DNA of 38,772 nt, from assembly GCA_021152595.1 (NCBI GenBank), contig JAGKVC010000031.1:1-38772 (forward strand). Reading direction: 5' to 3'. Every line of letters begins with the position of its first letter. Within the stretch, counting starts at the first letter, position 1. The notes under the pieces were generated by a model. That model searched no databases. It was not told the origin of the DNA and saw nothing but the letters and a program-made list of their open reading frames with translations. The DNA is from Clostridia bacterium. Its GTDB lineage: Bacteria > Bacillota > Clostridia > Oscillospirales > Ruminococcaceae. Shown piece by piece: positions 8,213-16,262 of this stretch. A program made the translations under genes and the position numbers.

Positions 8213-8740
8213 TCACTGCGCCGCGGCTTCGGAAGCCTCCCAGCGGAATCCGAGGGAGCGCGGCATTTTTTTTGCAAGATAGAGCAGGATGTCGTCGTTG
8301 GGCGTCCAGATCAGTCTGGTCTGTCCGTATTCGGGATGGTCGAAATCCGCAAAGAATGCGGTCTCATCCTGCGCGGTGCAGGCGAGGACGGTCGTTGCGG
8401 AGCCTGAGAGATTCTCTGCCTCCCGCAGCTTCCCGAATGCGGTGAATTTGTCAAGTGTGATCGTCAGCATGGGTTTCCGCTTGCTCTCGGCAAGGATCTT
8501 CGTGATTTGCAGCTCATCGCCGGAGATGACGTATTCATATTCGACGCTGTTCTGCATCCAGAGATACCATGTTCCGAAGCCGAGCGCCGCGCTGATGATC
8601 AGCAGCCAGAATGTCCCCGTGACCAGTGCGAACAGAACCGTCGCAGCCGTCAGGATGATGCCGCCGATCAGCAGCCCGTATTTTTTCGTTTGATTGTCAA
8701 GACGCGGAACAATCAGCTCCCGATAATCCGATCCCAGCAT
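8213..8740 (-). CDS. DUF6106-like membrane protein
   Basis: A 175-residue protein with two adjacent transmembrane helices (about 21-60: LLIGGIILTAATVLFALV and FWLLIISAALGFGTWYLW) followed by a cytoplasmic beta-rich domain. The sequence VEYEYVISGDELQITKILAESKRKP after the helices resembles DUF6106 proteins common in Clostridia, where a membrane pair precedes a PH-like fold; that assignment is from memory of the family and unconfirmed. It sits 3 nt after the diguanylate cyclase stop codon and 15 nt before nnr, so the three are likely one transcript. No function is known. Confidence 0.75.
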   Translation of the reverse strand: MLGSDYRELIVPRLDNQTKKYGLLIGGIILTAATVLFALVTGTFWLLIISAALGFGTWYLWMQNSVEYEYVISGDELQITKILAESKRKPMLTITLDKFTAFGKLREAENLSGSATTVLACTAQDETAFFADFDHPEYGQTRLIWTPNDDILLYLAKKMPRSLGFRWEASEAAAQ

Positions 8741-8743
8741 TGA

Positions 8744-10243
8744 TTATGCCTCCTTGATTTCTGTGTGTGATTCGCGGTTTTCCGCCGGATGAACAGGATT
8801 GCCGCTGATTGCCGCTGCGGCGCGCTCTCTGGCGTGCAGGGCGTTTTTGCGTGTGTACATGAGCTGATCGGCGCGGTCAAACAGTGCGACCGAGGTCTCG
8901 AGCTGATCGAATTCCGCGCTGCCGTAGCTGAATGTGACATGATAGGGCAGGAAATCAAAGTCGATTGCTGAGAACGCTTTGAGCGCCTTGCCCATGATCT
9001 CCTCGGCAAGCGCAATGTCACCGTGGAAAATCACTGCAAATTCCTCGCCGCCGTAGCGGAAAATATCGCCGTAGGGACCGCAGAACTTCTGAAGCGTCTG
9101 CGCCATTGCGATCAGGACGATATCGCCGTTTGCGTGTCCGTAGGTATCATTGACATGCTTGAAGCTGTCGATATCCGCGATCGAAACGGTCAGCGGCATC
9201 TGTTTCTGGTTGGAATCGGTCATGGCATCATCGAGCATCGGATAGAACGATGCGTGATTAAGCAGACCGGTCATCTGGTCGCGGTTGAGACGCGAGCGGA
9301 TTTCCGTGATATCATCGAAGGTGAGCAGCTTGCCGTGCTGTCCTTCGCCGTTTGTCCATTCTGTAATCTTGCGCTGATAGCTTGCCGTGCCGACCTGAAT
9401 CGCCGCAAATTCCTCATCGCAGAGCTGCTTGAGATCGAGCTTGTGCGAGCGGACAAGCGGTGTACCGAGCGCCGGAATGATCTGCACCGCCTTGCGGTTT
9501 GCATAGACGAGGCGGTATTCATTATCGAGAAATACGAGGCCTGTTGCCATATTCTGAAGCATCTCCTCTTTGTTGAGCAGACCGTACCGCAGAATCGAAA
9601 ATGTGACAAGCAGCGCGCCGATCATAATGCCGATCGTCGTGATCTCATAGCCCTGCGACCATCCGGAAAGATAGAGCAGAAGCGTCAGGAACGGGACGAC
9701 ACCGGCTGCAAGCAGAAGCGTATTGTTCGCCTTCTCGCGCCTGCGGAGCGATGCGCGCTGATAAAGACAATAGCTGATGAAAATCATTGTCAGGACGGTG
9801 TTGTATGCGATGTATGCGATGTATGCAGGTCCCGGGGTGATGTGCAGCAGTCCGTCCGGACCGAGCACAATCGCCTCATAGTAGAGATCACTGCGTTCAA
9901 AATTAAATACGAGATAGAGTGTGATGACGGGGATCAGGTAGAGCAGAAACTGCCACAGCCTGCCGACCTTGGTATCGTAGTAGCGCACAGCGAGCATCAG
10001 CAGCAGCGGATTGATGAATACTCTTCCGATATATCCGAACTTGACCGCGTCAATCTTGGCGGCTATGCCCGGGGTATTCAGTTCGACGTAGTAGGAGAGC
10101 ATGATCAGAATGGAGCAGAACAATCCGAGGATCGCATATTCACGCAGCGATGTTTCATGGTGATCTGTGAGAATCAGTATGACGGCAGCACCGGTCATTG
10201 CGAGTCCTGCAATCAGGAATCCTGACATGATCATACCTGCCAT
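8744..10243 (-). CDS. Membrane diguanylate cyclase (7TM sensor, PAS-like, GGDEF)
   Basis: A 499-residue protein likely to make cyclic di-GMP from GTP at the membrane. The first 220 residues hold seven or more hydrophobic helices like the N-terminal 7TM region of some histidine kinases. A PAS-like segment follows (NMATGLVFLDNEYRLVYANRK), then a GGDEF domain starting around DQMTGLLNHASFY with the active loop RYGGEEF (about 398-402), an active variant. No RxxD inhibitory site precedes the loop (CGPYGDIFRYGG). ATG at 10243 is chosen because GCTCCT (10251-10256, minus-strand AGGAGC) is 7 nt away; the in-frame ATG at 10261 has no such site. It leads a four-gene run and is divergent from the pectate lyase gene, which could hint at a surface-attachment or fibre signal (inference). 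Confidence 0.9.
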   Translation of the reverse strand: MAGMIMSGFLIAGLAMTGAAVILILTDHHETSLREYAILGLFCSILIMLSYYVELNTPGIAAKIDAVKFGYIGRVFINPLLLMLAVRYYDTKVGRLWQFLLYLIPVITLYLVFNFERSDLYYEAIVLGPDGLLHITPGPAYIAYIAYNTVLTMIFISYCLYQRASLRRREKANNTLLLAAGVVPFLTLLLYLSGWSQGYEITTIGIMIGALLVTFSILRYGLLNKEEMLQNMATGLVFLDNEYRLVYANRKAVQIIPALGTPLVRSHKLDLKQLCDEEFAAIQVGTASYQRKITEWTNGEGQHGKLLTFDDITEIRSRLNRDQMTGLLNHASFYPMLDDAMTDSNQKQMPLTVSIADIDSFKHVNDTYGHANGDIVLIAMAQTLQKFCGPYGDIFRYGGEEFAVIFHGDIALAEEIMGKALKAFSAIDFDFLPYHVTFSYGSAEFDQLETSVALFDRADQLMYTRKNALHARERAAAAISGNPVHPAENRESHTEIKEA

Positions 10244-10302
10244 AAAGTCCGCTCCTTTCATTCAGATTTTGCGTGAAATATCATAAACGCTATACATATA
10301 CT

Positions 10303-10331
10303 ATCATATCACAAACAGATGAAAAAGTCAA
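10303..10331 (-). promoter_or_regulatory. Promoter of the cyclase-nnr-lipoprotein run
   Basis: On the minus strand TTGACT (10326-10331), a 17-nt spacer and TATGAT (10303-10308). One mismatch in each hexamer. The leader to the ATG at 10243 is about 53 nt. The 311-bp divergent gap 10244-10554 contains this and the opposing lyase promoter; between them (about 10335-10470) I see no gene. Confidence 0.65.
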
Positions 10332-10471
10332 CGAAAAACGCGTGAATTCATACGTACAACTTTATAAACATTTTGTGAACTGACGGCGCATGATCCTCAT
10401 AATTCAATCAAGATAATGCAAAAATTTTCAGCATTTGAGACAATCGGTCATAGATCGGCGCGTTTTGGTAC

Positions 10472-10500
10472 TTGCAATTTGACGGAGCATCCTGTATAAT
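10472..10500 (+). promoter_or_regulatory. Promoter of the pectate lyase gene
   Basis: TTGCAA (10472-10477), a 17-nt spacer and a perfect TATAAT (10495-10500). Transcription would start near 10507, giving a short leader of about 48 nt, in contrast with the long cellulase leader. Confidence 0.65.
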
Positions 10501-10554
10501 CAAATCAGAATACCGCCGCAGTACGCAACGGCGGAGAAACAGGGGGAATCAATC

Positions 10555-12456
10555 ATGAAAAAACAGATCACTTTGCTTTGCAGCGCGGCGCTCCTGCTGA
10601 GTTGTACGGCGGCTGTACTGCCGCAGCAGTTTATCGCGTCGGACTATGCGCTGACGGTCTCCGCTGCGGAGGCGGACTATGACTGGGCAGGCTTCCTGAA
10701 AAAGGACGCAAGCTGGTTCGGCGGCAGTGAGGCAATCAAAATTGCCGATGAGTGTATTCAGTATCAGGTGGCGAACGAGGGCGGATGGCAGAAGGGCATG
10801 CTGACTGCGCATACCGGTGACTGGTCGCATTCTACGATCGACAACGATGCGACAACCTCTCAGATCCGCTTCCTGATGCGGACCTATCAGCAGACAAAGC
10901 AGCAGAAATATCTCGACTGCGCGATGCGCGGCGTGGACTGCCTGTTCAAAATGCAGTATAACAACGGCGGCTGGATGCAGTGCCTCAATACGCCCGGTAC
11001 CTATCATGCGCATATCACGCTCAATGACGGCGCCTATCTGCATGTTCTGCAAATCATGAAGGAAATGAGCAGCAAAACCGGCGACTTTACCGCGGTCAGC
11101 GACAGCTACGCGCAGAAGGCGAAAACCTCGCTCGATAAGGGCATTCAATGCCTGCTCGATATGCAGATTTCCGGTGCGGCATGGTGTCAGCAGCACGATG
11201 AGAATACGCTGAAACCGGCGGCGGCGCGTGCCTATGAGCTGCCCTCGAACTGCACAAGCGAGAGCGCGGGCGTGATCACGTTCCTGTATCAGTATGCGAA
11301 GGAGAATCCCTCGCGGCAGGATATCCGCAAATCTGTCAATACCGCGATCGAGTGGTTCAAGAAGGTCACGCTCTACGGCATCGAGTTCGTCAAATCCGGC
11401 GATGATAAAGTCGTCCGGCAGAACGCGAATGCTTCGCCGCTCTGGGCACGTTTCTATGAGCTGGGCACCGACAGACCGCTCTTCTCCGACCGCGACAGCT
11501 CCGTACATTATAATGTCGCGGAGATCTCCCAGGAACGCAGAACCGGCTATGCGTGGTACGGCAACTGGGGCAAGAATATCATCAACCTCAGCCTGCTCCC
11601 GACAGACGGCTCCTCGGATCAGCCGCAGCAGCCGGAACAGCCCGTGCAGAAGCCGGAGTATTCCGGTAAGCTGATCTCGAAGCTCGTTGTCAATGATACC
11701 GATAACGGCGCAAACTGGAGCATTGCCTCCGATTTCGGTGTCGGCAGCAAAATCTTCGGCGACCGCGATTATACGGTTTCCGCAGACGGTAACGGTGTCG
11801 GCACGGGCGGCGAGCAGATCCGCACGGCATGTGATTCCAAGAAGTATTCCGGCGATCTGGCGTCGCTGACGGCTGCCGATGACCTGTCGCTGAATATTTA
11901 TATCGACGTTCGCGTGATTCAGGGACTCTCGCAGGATCAGATCAATGCAAGCTGGCTCAAGGATTATACCCACATGCGGACACAGGTGTTTAGCTCGAAC
12001 GGCGAGGAATTCACCGTCTTTACACGCGAGGTGAAGAAGGGCGAGACTGTGACGCTCGGCAGCAATTTCACCGCGCAGAACTGCGTGAACTATTTTGCGG
12101 CGGTCTATCCGAAGCCTGCGGAGACAACTACAACCACCGCGGAAACCACCACCACAACCACTGAGACCACAACAACTGCCGAAACAACGACCACAACTGC
12201 TGAGGAGACAACGACAGTCACGACAACCGCCGCAGAGGAGAAATCCAAGCTCCGCGGTGATGTCAACTGCGATCAGAAGGTCGATGTCTCTGATGCGGTG
12301 CTGCTCGCGCGCTTCAACGCCGAGGACGGTACGGCAAAGGTCTCGACGCAGGGCAAGGAGAATGCCGATTGTGACGGCGAAACCGGTCTCACCGGCGGCG
12401 ATGTCACGATGATTCTGAAGTATGTTGCGAAAATTATTACGGAATTTCCGAAGTGA
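10555..12456 (+). CDS. Secreted PL10 pectate lyase with accessory beta domain and dockerin
   Basis: A 633-residue enzyme that cleaves polygalacturonate by beta-elimination, probably within a cellulosome. Order: signal peptide (1 to about 40), PL10 (alpha/alpha)3 catalytic domain (about 42-345), a Pro/Gln linker, a beta-sandwich-like module (about 365-520) of unassigned family that may bind carbohydrate, a Thr/Glu-rich linker (about 523-562), and a dockerin (about 565-630). PL10 signatures are GGWQKGM, STIDNDATTSQIRFL, NNGGWMQ, HITLNDGA and ARAYELPS, the last expected to carry the catalytic Arg. The dockerin has two 12-residue calcium loops, starting GDVNCDQKVDVSDAV and NADCDGETG. A GGGGGA ribosome site is 7 nt before ATG. 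The 16 residues VDVSDAVLLARFNAED are identical to the GH9 dockerin. No terminator is obvious before the infC promoter. Confidence 0.93.
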   Translation: MKKQITLLCSAALLLSCTAAVLPQQFIASDYALTVSAAEADYDWAGFLKKDASWFGGSEAIKIADECIQYQVANEGGWQKGMLTAHTGDWSHSTIDNDATTSQIRFLMRTYQQTKQQKYLDCAMRGVDCLFKMQYNNGGWMQCLNTPGTYHAHITLNDGAYLHVLQIMKEMSSKTGDFTAVSDSYAQKAKTSLDKGIQCLLDMQISGAAWCQQHDENTLKPAAARAYELPSNCTSESAGVITFLYQYAKENPSRQDIRKSVNTAIEWFKKVTLYGIEFVKSGDDKVVRQNANASPLWARFYELGTDRPLFSDRDSSVHYNVAEISQERRTGYAWYGNWGKNIINLSLLPTDGSSDQPQQPEQPVQKPEYSGKLISKLVVNDTDNGANWSIASDFGVGSKIFGDRDYTVSADGNGVGTGGEQIRTACDSKKYSGDLASLTAADDLSLNIYIDVRVIQGLSQDQINASWLKDYTHMRTQVFSSNGEEFTVFTREVKKGETVTLGSNFTAQNCVNYFAAVYPKPAETTTTTAETTTTTTETTTTAETTTTTAEETTTVTTTAAEEKSKLRGDVNCDQKVDVSDAVLLARFNAEDGTAKVSTQGKENADCDGETGLTGGDVTMILKYVAKIITEFPK

Positions 12457-12490
12457 AATTGTGCAGGATTACAAAATGTGAACGGCAGAC

Positions 12491-12519
12491 TTGACTTTCA
12501 GGGCGGAATCATGTAAAAT
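12491..12519 (+). promoter_or_regulatory. Promoter of the infC-rpmI-rplT operon
   Basis: TTGACT (12491-12496), a 17-nt spacer and TAAAAT (12514-12519). It begins 35 nt after the pectate lyase stop and predicts a leader of about 175 nt before infC. Confidence 0.75.
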
Positions 12520-12525
12520 ATGTAA

Positions 12526-12690
12526 GGATTGCAAGCGGAACTCCGGTTCTCACCGTAAGCGAATATGCGAAACGGTAATCTGATTCATGATTCAAAGACC
12601 GCAATATGCGGTTTAATAGAACTGTGAGCAGAGAGAGCAGCGGAGCAAACCGGCTGCACTCTCTGCTTTTGGTTTTTAGAGATTATGAAG
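12526..12690 (+). promoter_or_regulatory. Structured leader, probable L20-type autoregulatory element
   Basis: The leader contains ACCGT (12552-12556)/ACGGT (12572-12576), a stem ACCGCA (12598-12603)/TGCGGT (12607-12612), then a terminator hairpin. Firmicute infC-rpmI-rplT operons are known to be controlled by ribosomal protein L20 binding such a leader and favouring termination. Position, length and terminator agree with that class; I have not matched the covariance model. Confidence 0.6.
12628..12677 (+). terminator. Attenuator terminator before infC
   Basis: GCAGAGAG-A-GCAGC (12628-12641) pairs with GCTGC-A-CTCTCTGC (12653-12666) with a single A-A mismatch, and is followed by TTTTGGTTTTT. 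It ends 11 nt before the infC ribosome site, so infC transcription requires read-through, as expected for attenuation. Confidence 0.8.
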
Positions 12691-12703
12691 GAGGTGCTTG
12701 GCG

Positions 12704-13318
12704 ATTAGCAAGCAGGAACTGCAAATCAATGAGGAGATCCGTGACCGTGAGGTTCTCGTGATCGACGCGGACGGCGAGAAAAAAGGTGTGATGTCCGCAA
12801 AGGACGCACAGAAGCTCGCATATGACCAGAATCTCGATCTGGTGAAGATCGCGCCGCAGGCGACTCCGCCTGTCTGCCGTGTCATGGACTACGGCAAATA
12901 CTGCTTTGAACAGCAGAAGCGCGAGAAGGAAGCACGGAAGAATCAGCGCGTCGTTGAGATCAAGGAGATCCGGATGTTCTCCGCGATTGATACGCACGAT
13001 TTTGAAACCAAGGTCGCACAGGGCAAGAAGTTTTTGCAGGGCGGCGACAAGGTCAAGGTTTCGGTTCGGTTCCGGAAGCGCGCCATTGCACATCCGCATC
13101 TGGGCGAGGAGCTGCTTGAGCGCTACCGCGATGAGGTCGGCGATGTCGCTGTCGTCGATAAGCCCCCGAAGATGGAGGGCAGAGCAATCGTGATGTTCAT
13201 GTCTCCGAAGCAGAATAAGCCCGAGAAGCCGGAGAAATCCGCAAAGAAACAGAAGCCGCAGAAGCCGCAGGAGGCTCCCGCTCAGGAGCAGCCGGCAGAT
13301 GCAGCCGAGGAAGCATAA
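12704..13318 (+). CDS. infC: Translation initiation factor IF-3
   Basis: A 204-residue IF-3, which binds the 30S subunit, prevents premature 50S joining and checks start codons. The N-domain begins SKQELQINEEIRDREV and the linker is YGKYCFEQQKREKEARKNQ; the C-domain has VSVRFRKRAIAHPHLGEELL. A Lys/Pro/Glu/Gln-rich tail of about 30 residues extends beyond the usual end (about 170-180 residues). No ATG exists at the right place. The frame reads TTG-GCG-ATT-AGC: TTG (12698) is only 3 nt from AAGGAGG (12688-12694), ATT (12704) is 9 nt away and gives the family's conserved N-terminus, so ATT is preferred. An ATT start would permit the autoregulation known in E. coli infC. First gene of infC-rpmI-rplT. 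Confidence 0.93.
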   Translation: MSKQELQINEEIRDREVLVIDADGEKKGVMSAKDAQKLAYDQNLDLVKIAPQATPPVCRVMDYGKYCFEQQKREKEARKNQRVVEIKEIRMFSAIDTHDFETKVAQGKKFLQGGDKVKVSVRFRKRAIAHPHLGEELLERYRDEVGDVAVVDKPPKMEGRAIVMFMSPKQNKPEKPEKSAKKQKPQKPQEAPAQEQPADAAEEA

Positions 13319-13405
13319 AGCAAAGGATATGCAGCGTCTCTAAGAGGCAATGAGCAAATTGCCTGACGTTATCATATACAACGAAATTACAAGGAGGACG
13401 AATCC

Positions 13406-13624
13406 ATGGCAGCCGTTAAGGTTAAGAAGATTAAGGTTAAGACTCACTCCGGTGCAAAGAAGCGTTTTCAGGTCACCGGCAGCGGAAAGGTCAAGTTCCA
13501 GCACGCTTACAAGCGTCATCGCCTCGTATCGAAGGATAAGAAGGTCAAGCGTATTGCGAGAAACGCCGGCGTTGCAAGCACCGCAAATGCACCGACGATC
13601 CGCGAGATGGTTCCCTACAAGTAA
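13406..13624 (+). CDS. rpmI: 50S ribosomal protein L35
   Basis: A 72-residue basic protein of the large ribosomal subunit. It shows the L35 hallmarks KIKVKTHSGAKKRF near the N-terminus, GKVKFQHAYKRH in the middle and a short C-terminal helix. Length is slightly above the usual 64-66 because of a few extra N- and C-terminal residues. AAGGAGG lies about 8 nt before the ATG. It lies between infC and rplT, in the conserved order, and should share the L20-type leader control. Confidence 0.97.
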   Translation: MAAVKVKKIKVKTHSGAKKRFQVTGSGKVKFQHAYKRHRLVSKDKKVKRIARNAGVASTANAPTIREMVPYK

Positions 13625-13699
13625 TCCGGGACCTTGCACTGAAACTGAACTGAATGCCGCCTGATCACGGCGGACGATTGATTACGGAGGTAAAACGAA

Positions 13700-14053
13700 A
13701 TGGCTCGTATTAAGGGCGCAATGATGACGCGCAAGAGAAGAAATAAGGTCCTGAAGCTCGCAAAGGGCTACTGGGGCAGCAAATCCAAGCACTTCAAGAT
13801 GGCGAAGCAGGCTGTCATGAAGTCCGGTCAGTATGCTTACATCGGCAGAAAGCAGAACAAGCGCTTCTTCCGCAGACTGTGGATCACCCGTATTTCTGCT
13901 GCATGCAAGCTCAACGGCATGAACTACAGCACCTTCATGAACGGCTGCAACAAGGCTGGTATCACCCTGAACCGCAAGATGCTCTCCGAGATTGCGATTC
14001 ACGATCCTGCCGGCTTCACTGCGATTGTCGAAAAGGCAAAGGCAGCACTGTAA
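13700..14053 (+). CDS. rplT: 50S ribosomal protein L20
   Basis: A 117-residue, very basic early-assembly protein of the large subunit that binds 23S rRNA and, in Firmicutes, also its own operon leader as repressor. Typical stretches are MARIKGAMMTRKRRNKVLKLAKGY (N-terminal arm), RKQNKRFFRRLWITRI and AACKLNGMNYSTFMNG. Length is normal. Ribosome site GGAGGT about 8 nt before ATG. Last gene of the operon, followed by a strong terminator. If the leader at 12526-12690 is an L20 element, this protein is its regulator. Confidence 0.97.
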   Translation: MARIKGAMMTRKRRNKVLKLAKGYWGSKSKHFKMAKQAVMKSGQYAYIGRKQNKRFFRRLWITRISAACKLNGMNYSTFMNGCNKAGITLNRKMLSEIAIHDPAGFTAIVEKAKAAL

Positions 14054-14064
14054 TGCATCATATC

Positions 14065-14108
14065 AAACACGCTCTCTCGGAATCGTCAGAGCGTGTTTGT
14101 GTTTGTTA
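14065..14108 (+). terminator. Terminator of the infC-rpmI-rplT operon
   Basis: AAACACGCTCT (14065-14075) and AGAGCGTGTTT (14088-14098) form a perfect 11-bp stem with a 12-nt loop, followed by GTGTTTGTT. It lies 11 nt past the rplT stop codon. Confidence 0.85.
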
Positions 14109-14135
14109 TGAGACTCGAGAAAGGGGCGGTGACGG

Positions 14136-14930
14136 ATGCCGCAGGGGACTGAAATCCTTCAGACAGGTACCGGAAATAAAACCGTAAAGCTCTTTGCAAA
14201 TCTCAACCGCAGCCGCACGTTTCGTGAGAAGAACCGTGCTTTTGCGATGGAGGGATTCCGGCTTGTGCTGGATGCGGTGCAGTCCGGTGTGAAGCTGCGC
14301 GCGCTGCTGCTCACCGAAAAGGCGGATGCACAATACCGCGCGGAGCTGCAAAACGCAGGCGCATCGGTTCAGCCGCTTCTGATCTCGGATGCACTGGCAA
14401 AGGAGATCGCCGATACCGAAACCGCGCAGGGCGTCTTTGCAATCGCGGAGACACTGCCGGAGACCGCAGATCTGCCGCAGCACGGCAATCGCTGCATGCT
14501 GCTGCACAATGTACAGGATCCCTCGAATCTGGGCGCGATCCTGCGGACTGCGGAGGCGCTCGGTACCGATGCACTGTATCTCTATCAGTGCGTCGATCTC
14601 TACAACCCGAAGACAATCCGCAGCAGCATGGGCGCGATGTTTCGTCTGCCGCTGATGCGGATCTCTGATATGGACGCTTTTTTTGCCCACTGCAAGGCGG
14701 TCGGTCTGCCGACCTGTGCAGCCGTTGTGGACAGAGACGCGGATCCGCTCGGCGGCTATGATTTCTGCCGCGGCGCCGTCGTCCTGATCGGCAACGAGGG
14801 AAACGGACTTCCGGCGGAGGTCAGCGGCGCCTGCGATAAGCGCCTGACAATCCCGATGTCGCCTGCATCCAATTCGCTGAATGCGGCGATGGCTGCCGGA
14901 CTGTTCCTCTGGGAAATGGCGAAATCCTGA
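14136..14930 (+). CDS. SpoU/TrmH-family RNA 2'-O-methyltransferase
   Basis: A 264-residue SPOUT methyltransferase that transfers a methyl group from S-adenosylmethionine to a ribose 2'-OH in rRNA or tRNA. The N-terminal part (about 15-105) is the RNA-binding SpoU_sub_bind domain (LNRSRTFREKNRAFAMEGFRLV). The C-terminal knotted domain has motif 1 NVQDPSNLGAILRTAEALG (catalytic Arg), motif 2 VVLIGNEGNGL and motif 3 LTIPMSPASNSLNAAMAAG. An AAGGGGCGG ribosome site precedes ATG. It lies between the rplT terminator and dprA, 26 nt upstream of the latter. The specific target base (RlmB-like, TsnR-like or other) cannot be deduced, so no symbol is given. Confidence 0.9.
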   Translation: MPQGTEILQTGTGNKTVKLFANLNRSRTFREKNRAFAMEGFRLVLDAVQSGVKLRALLLTEKADAQYRAELQNAGASVQPLLISDALAKEIADTETAQGVFAIAETLPETADLPQHGNRCMLLHNVQDPSNLGAILRTAEALGTDALYLYQCVDLYNPKTIRSSMGAMFRLPLMRISDMDAFFAHCKAVGLPTCAAVVDRDADPLGGYDFCRGAVVLIGNEGNGLPAEVSGACDKRLTIPMSPASNSLNAAMAAGLFLWEMAKS

Positions 14931-14956
14931 CAGACACAGCGAAAGGCGGTGCGGAT

Positions 14957-16201
14957 ATGGAAATTCGGCAGAAATCCGATCCGGAAATGCTCCGGTACTG
15001 GGTATGGCTCTCGCTTGTTTTCGGCGCAGGCAGCTCGAAGCTCCTGCAATATCTCGACCACGCGGAATCACCGCAGGAGGTCTATGAGGCGGTTCAGGAA
15101 GGACGGTATTCCGATCTGCCGCAGAGCGCACAGAAGGCAATGACTGCGCATTCGATCGGCGAGGCGGACAGCCTTGTCTACTTTTGCCGCAGTCACGATA
15201 TTTCGCTGCTGACAATCGACAGCCTCGATTACCCTTCGGTCCTGCGCAATATCTTTACGCCGCCCGTTCTGCTGACGGCGAAGGGCGATCTTTCGCTGCT
15301 CTCGGATCCGCTTTGCCTTGCCGTTGTCGGTACAAGGCATCCCTCGCTCTATACGGAGCGCGTGACGAATTATATCGTCGGGGAGCTGAGCCGCCGCGGA
15401 TTCGTCATTGTCAGCGGATTTGCAAAGGGCGTGGACGGCATTGCACATACAGCCGCACTCGATACCGGCGGAAAGACGATCGCCGTTCTCGGTTGCGGAC
15501 TCAATGTCAATTATCCGCGTGAGCATCAGATTCTCCGCGAACGGATGCTCTCAGGCGGCGGTCTGCTGCTCTCGGAATATATGCCCGGGACACAGCCCTT
15601 TCCGGCGAATTTTCCGCGCCGGAACCGGATCCTCAGCGGACTCTGCCACGCAACTGCCGTCATGGAGGCGGCGCTGCGCAGCGGCTCGCTCAGCACGGCA
15701 CAGTATGCGGTTGATCAGGGACGCTATCTCTACTGCGTTCCGCCTGCGGATATCTTCGATCCGCGCTATCAGGGCGTGGCTGCGCTCCTGCGCGACGGTG
15801 CCTATCCGCTGCTGAGCTATGAGGATATCCTGATGTCCTATTACAGCCGGTTTCCGCAGTATATGCAGCAGGATCCGGAAATACGCGATTCTGAACGGCT
15901 TGTCTTTTCGGAGTCAAAGCCGCTGCCTGAGCCGGAACCGGTTCAGACGGAATCAGAGAAAATACAATCTGCACCGGCGCAGACTGCACCGCCGGTTTCG
16001 CAGACAGATACCGAACCCCTGCCGGACAGTGAGATCGGCAAAGCTCTTGTGCAGTATTTGCGCGAATACGGTGAGACCTTTGCGGATGATATCGCATCGG
16101 CTCTGGATATGGATCTTTCGGCGGTTCTCTTGGAGCTTACAGTTCTGGAATCGGAAGGCTTTGTGGAAACGCTGTTCGGAAAGCATTACAGAGCATGCTG
16201 A
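14957..16201 (+). CDS. dprA: DNA-processing protein DprA (Smf)
   Basis: A 414-residue protein that binds incoming single-stranded DNA and loads RecA during natural transformation. An N-terminal helical region (about 1-85) precedes the Rossmann-like DprA domain (about 90-290), with LAVVGTRHPSLYTERV, VSGFAKGVDGIAHTAAL, GCGLNVNYPREH and FPRRNRILSGL. A Pro/Glu/Gln-rich linker (about 320-355) leads to a C-terminal winged helix (ALVQYLREYGETFADDIASAL). Length is at the long end for the family owing to the linker. The dprA-topA-trmFO order is common in Firmicutes. Other competence genes are not in view, so transformation ability is unproven. Confidence 0.95.
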   Translation: MEIRQKSDPEMLRYWVWLSLVFGAGSSKLLQYLDHAESPQEVYEAVQEGRYSDLPQSAQKAMTAHSIGEADSLVYFCRSHDISLLTIDSLDYPSVLRNIFTPPVLLTAKGDLSLLSDPLCLAVVGTRHPSLYTERVTNYIVGELSRRGFVIVSGFAKGVDGIAHTAALDTGGKTIAVLGCGLNVNYPREHQILRERMLSGGGLLLSEYMPGTQPFPANFPRRNRILSGLCHATAVMEAALRSGSLSTAQYAVDQGRYLYCVPPADIFDPRYQGVAALLRDGAYPLLSYEDILMSYYSRFPQYMQQDPEIRDSERLVFSESKPLPEPEPVQTESEKIQSAPAQTAPPVSQTDTEPLPDSEIGKALVQYLREYGETFADDIASALDMDLSAVLLELTVLESEGFVETLFGKHYRAC

Positions 16202-16262
16202 TCACTGATTGGCGCAAATGATTTGACAATCGGGCGGAATGCCCACGGGAAGGATTAGTACA

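Noticed and set aside
16223..16262. TTGACA before topA as a promoter
   Set aside because: No -10 box at 16-18 nt; dprA and topA are probably co-transcribed.
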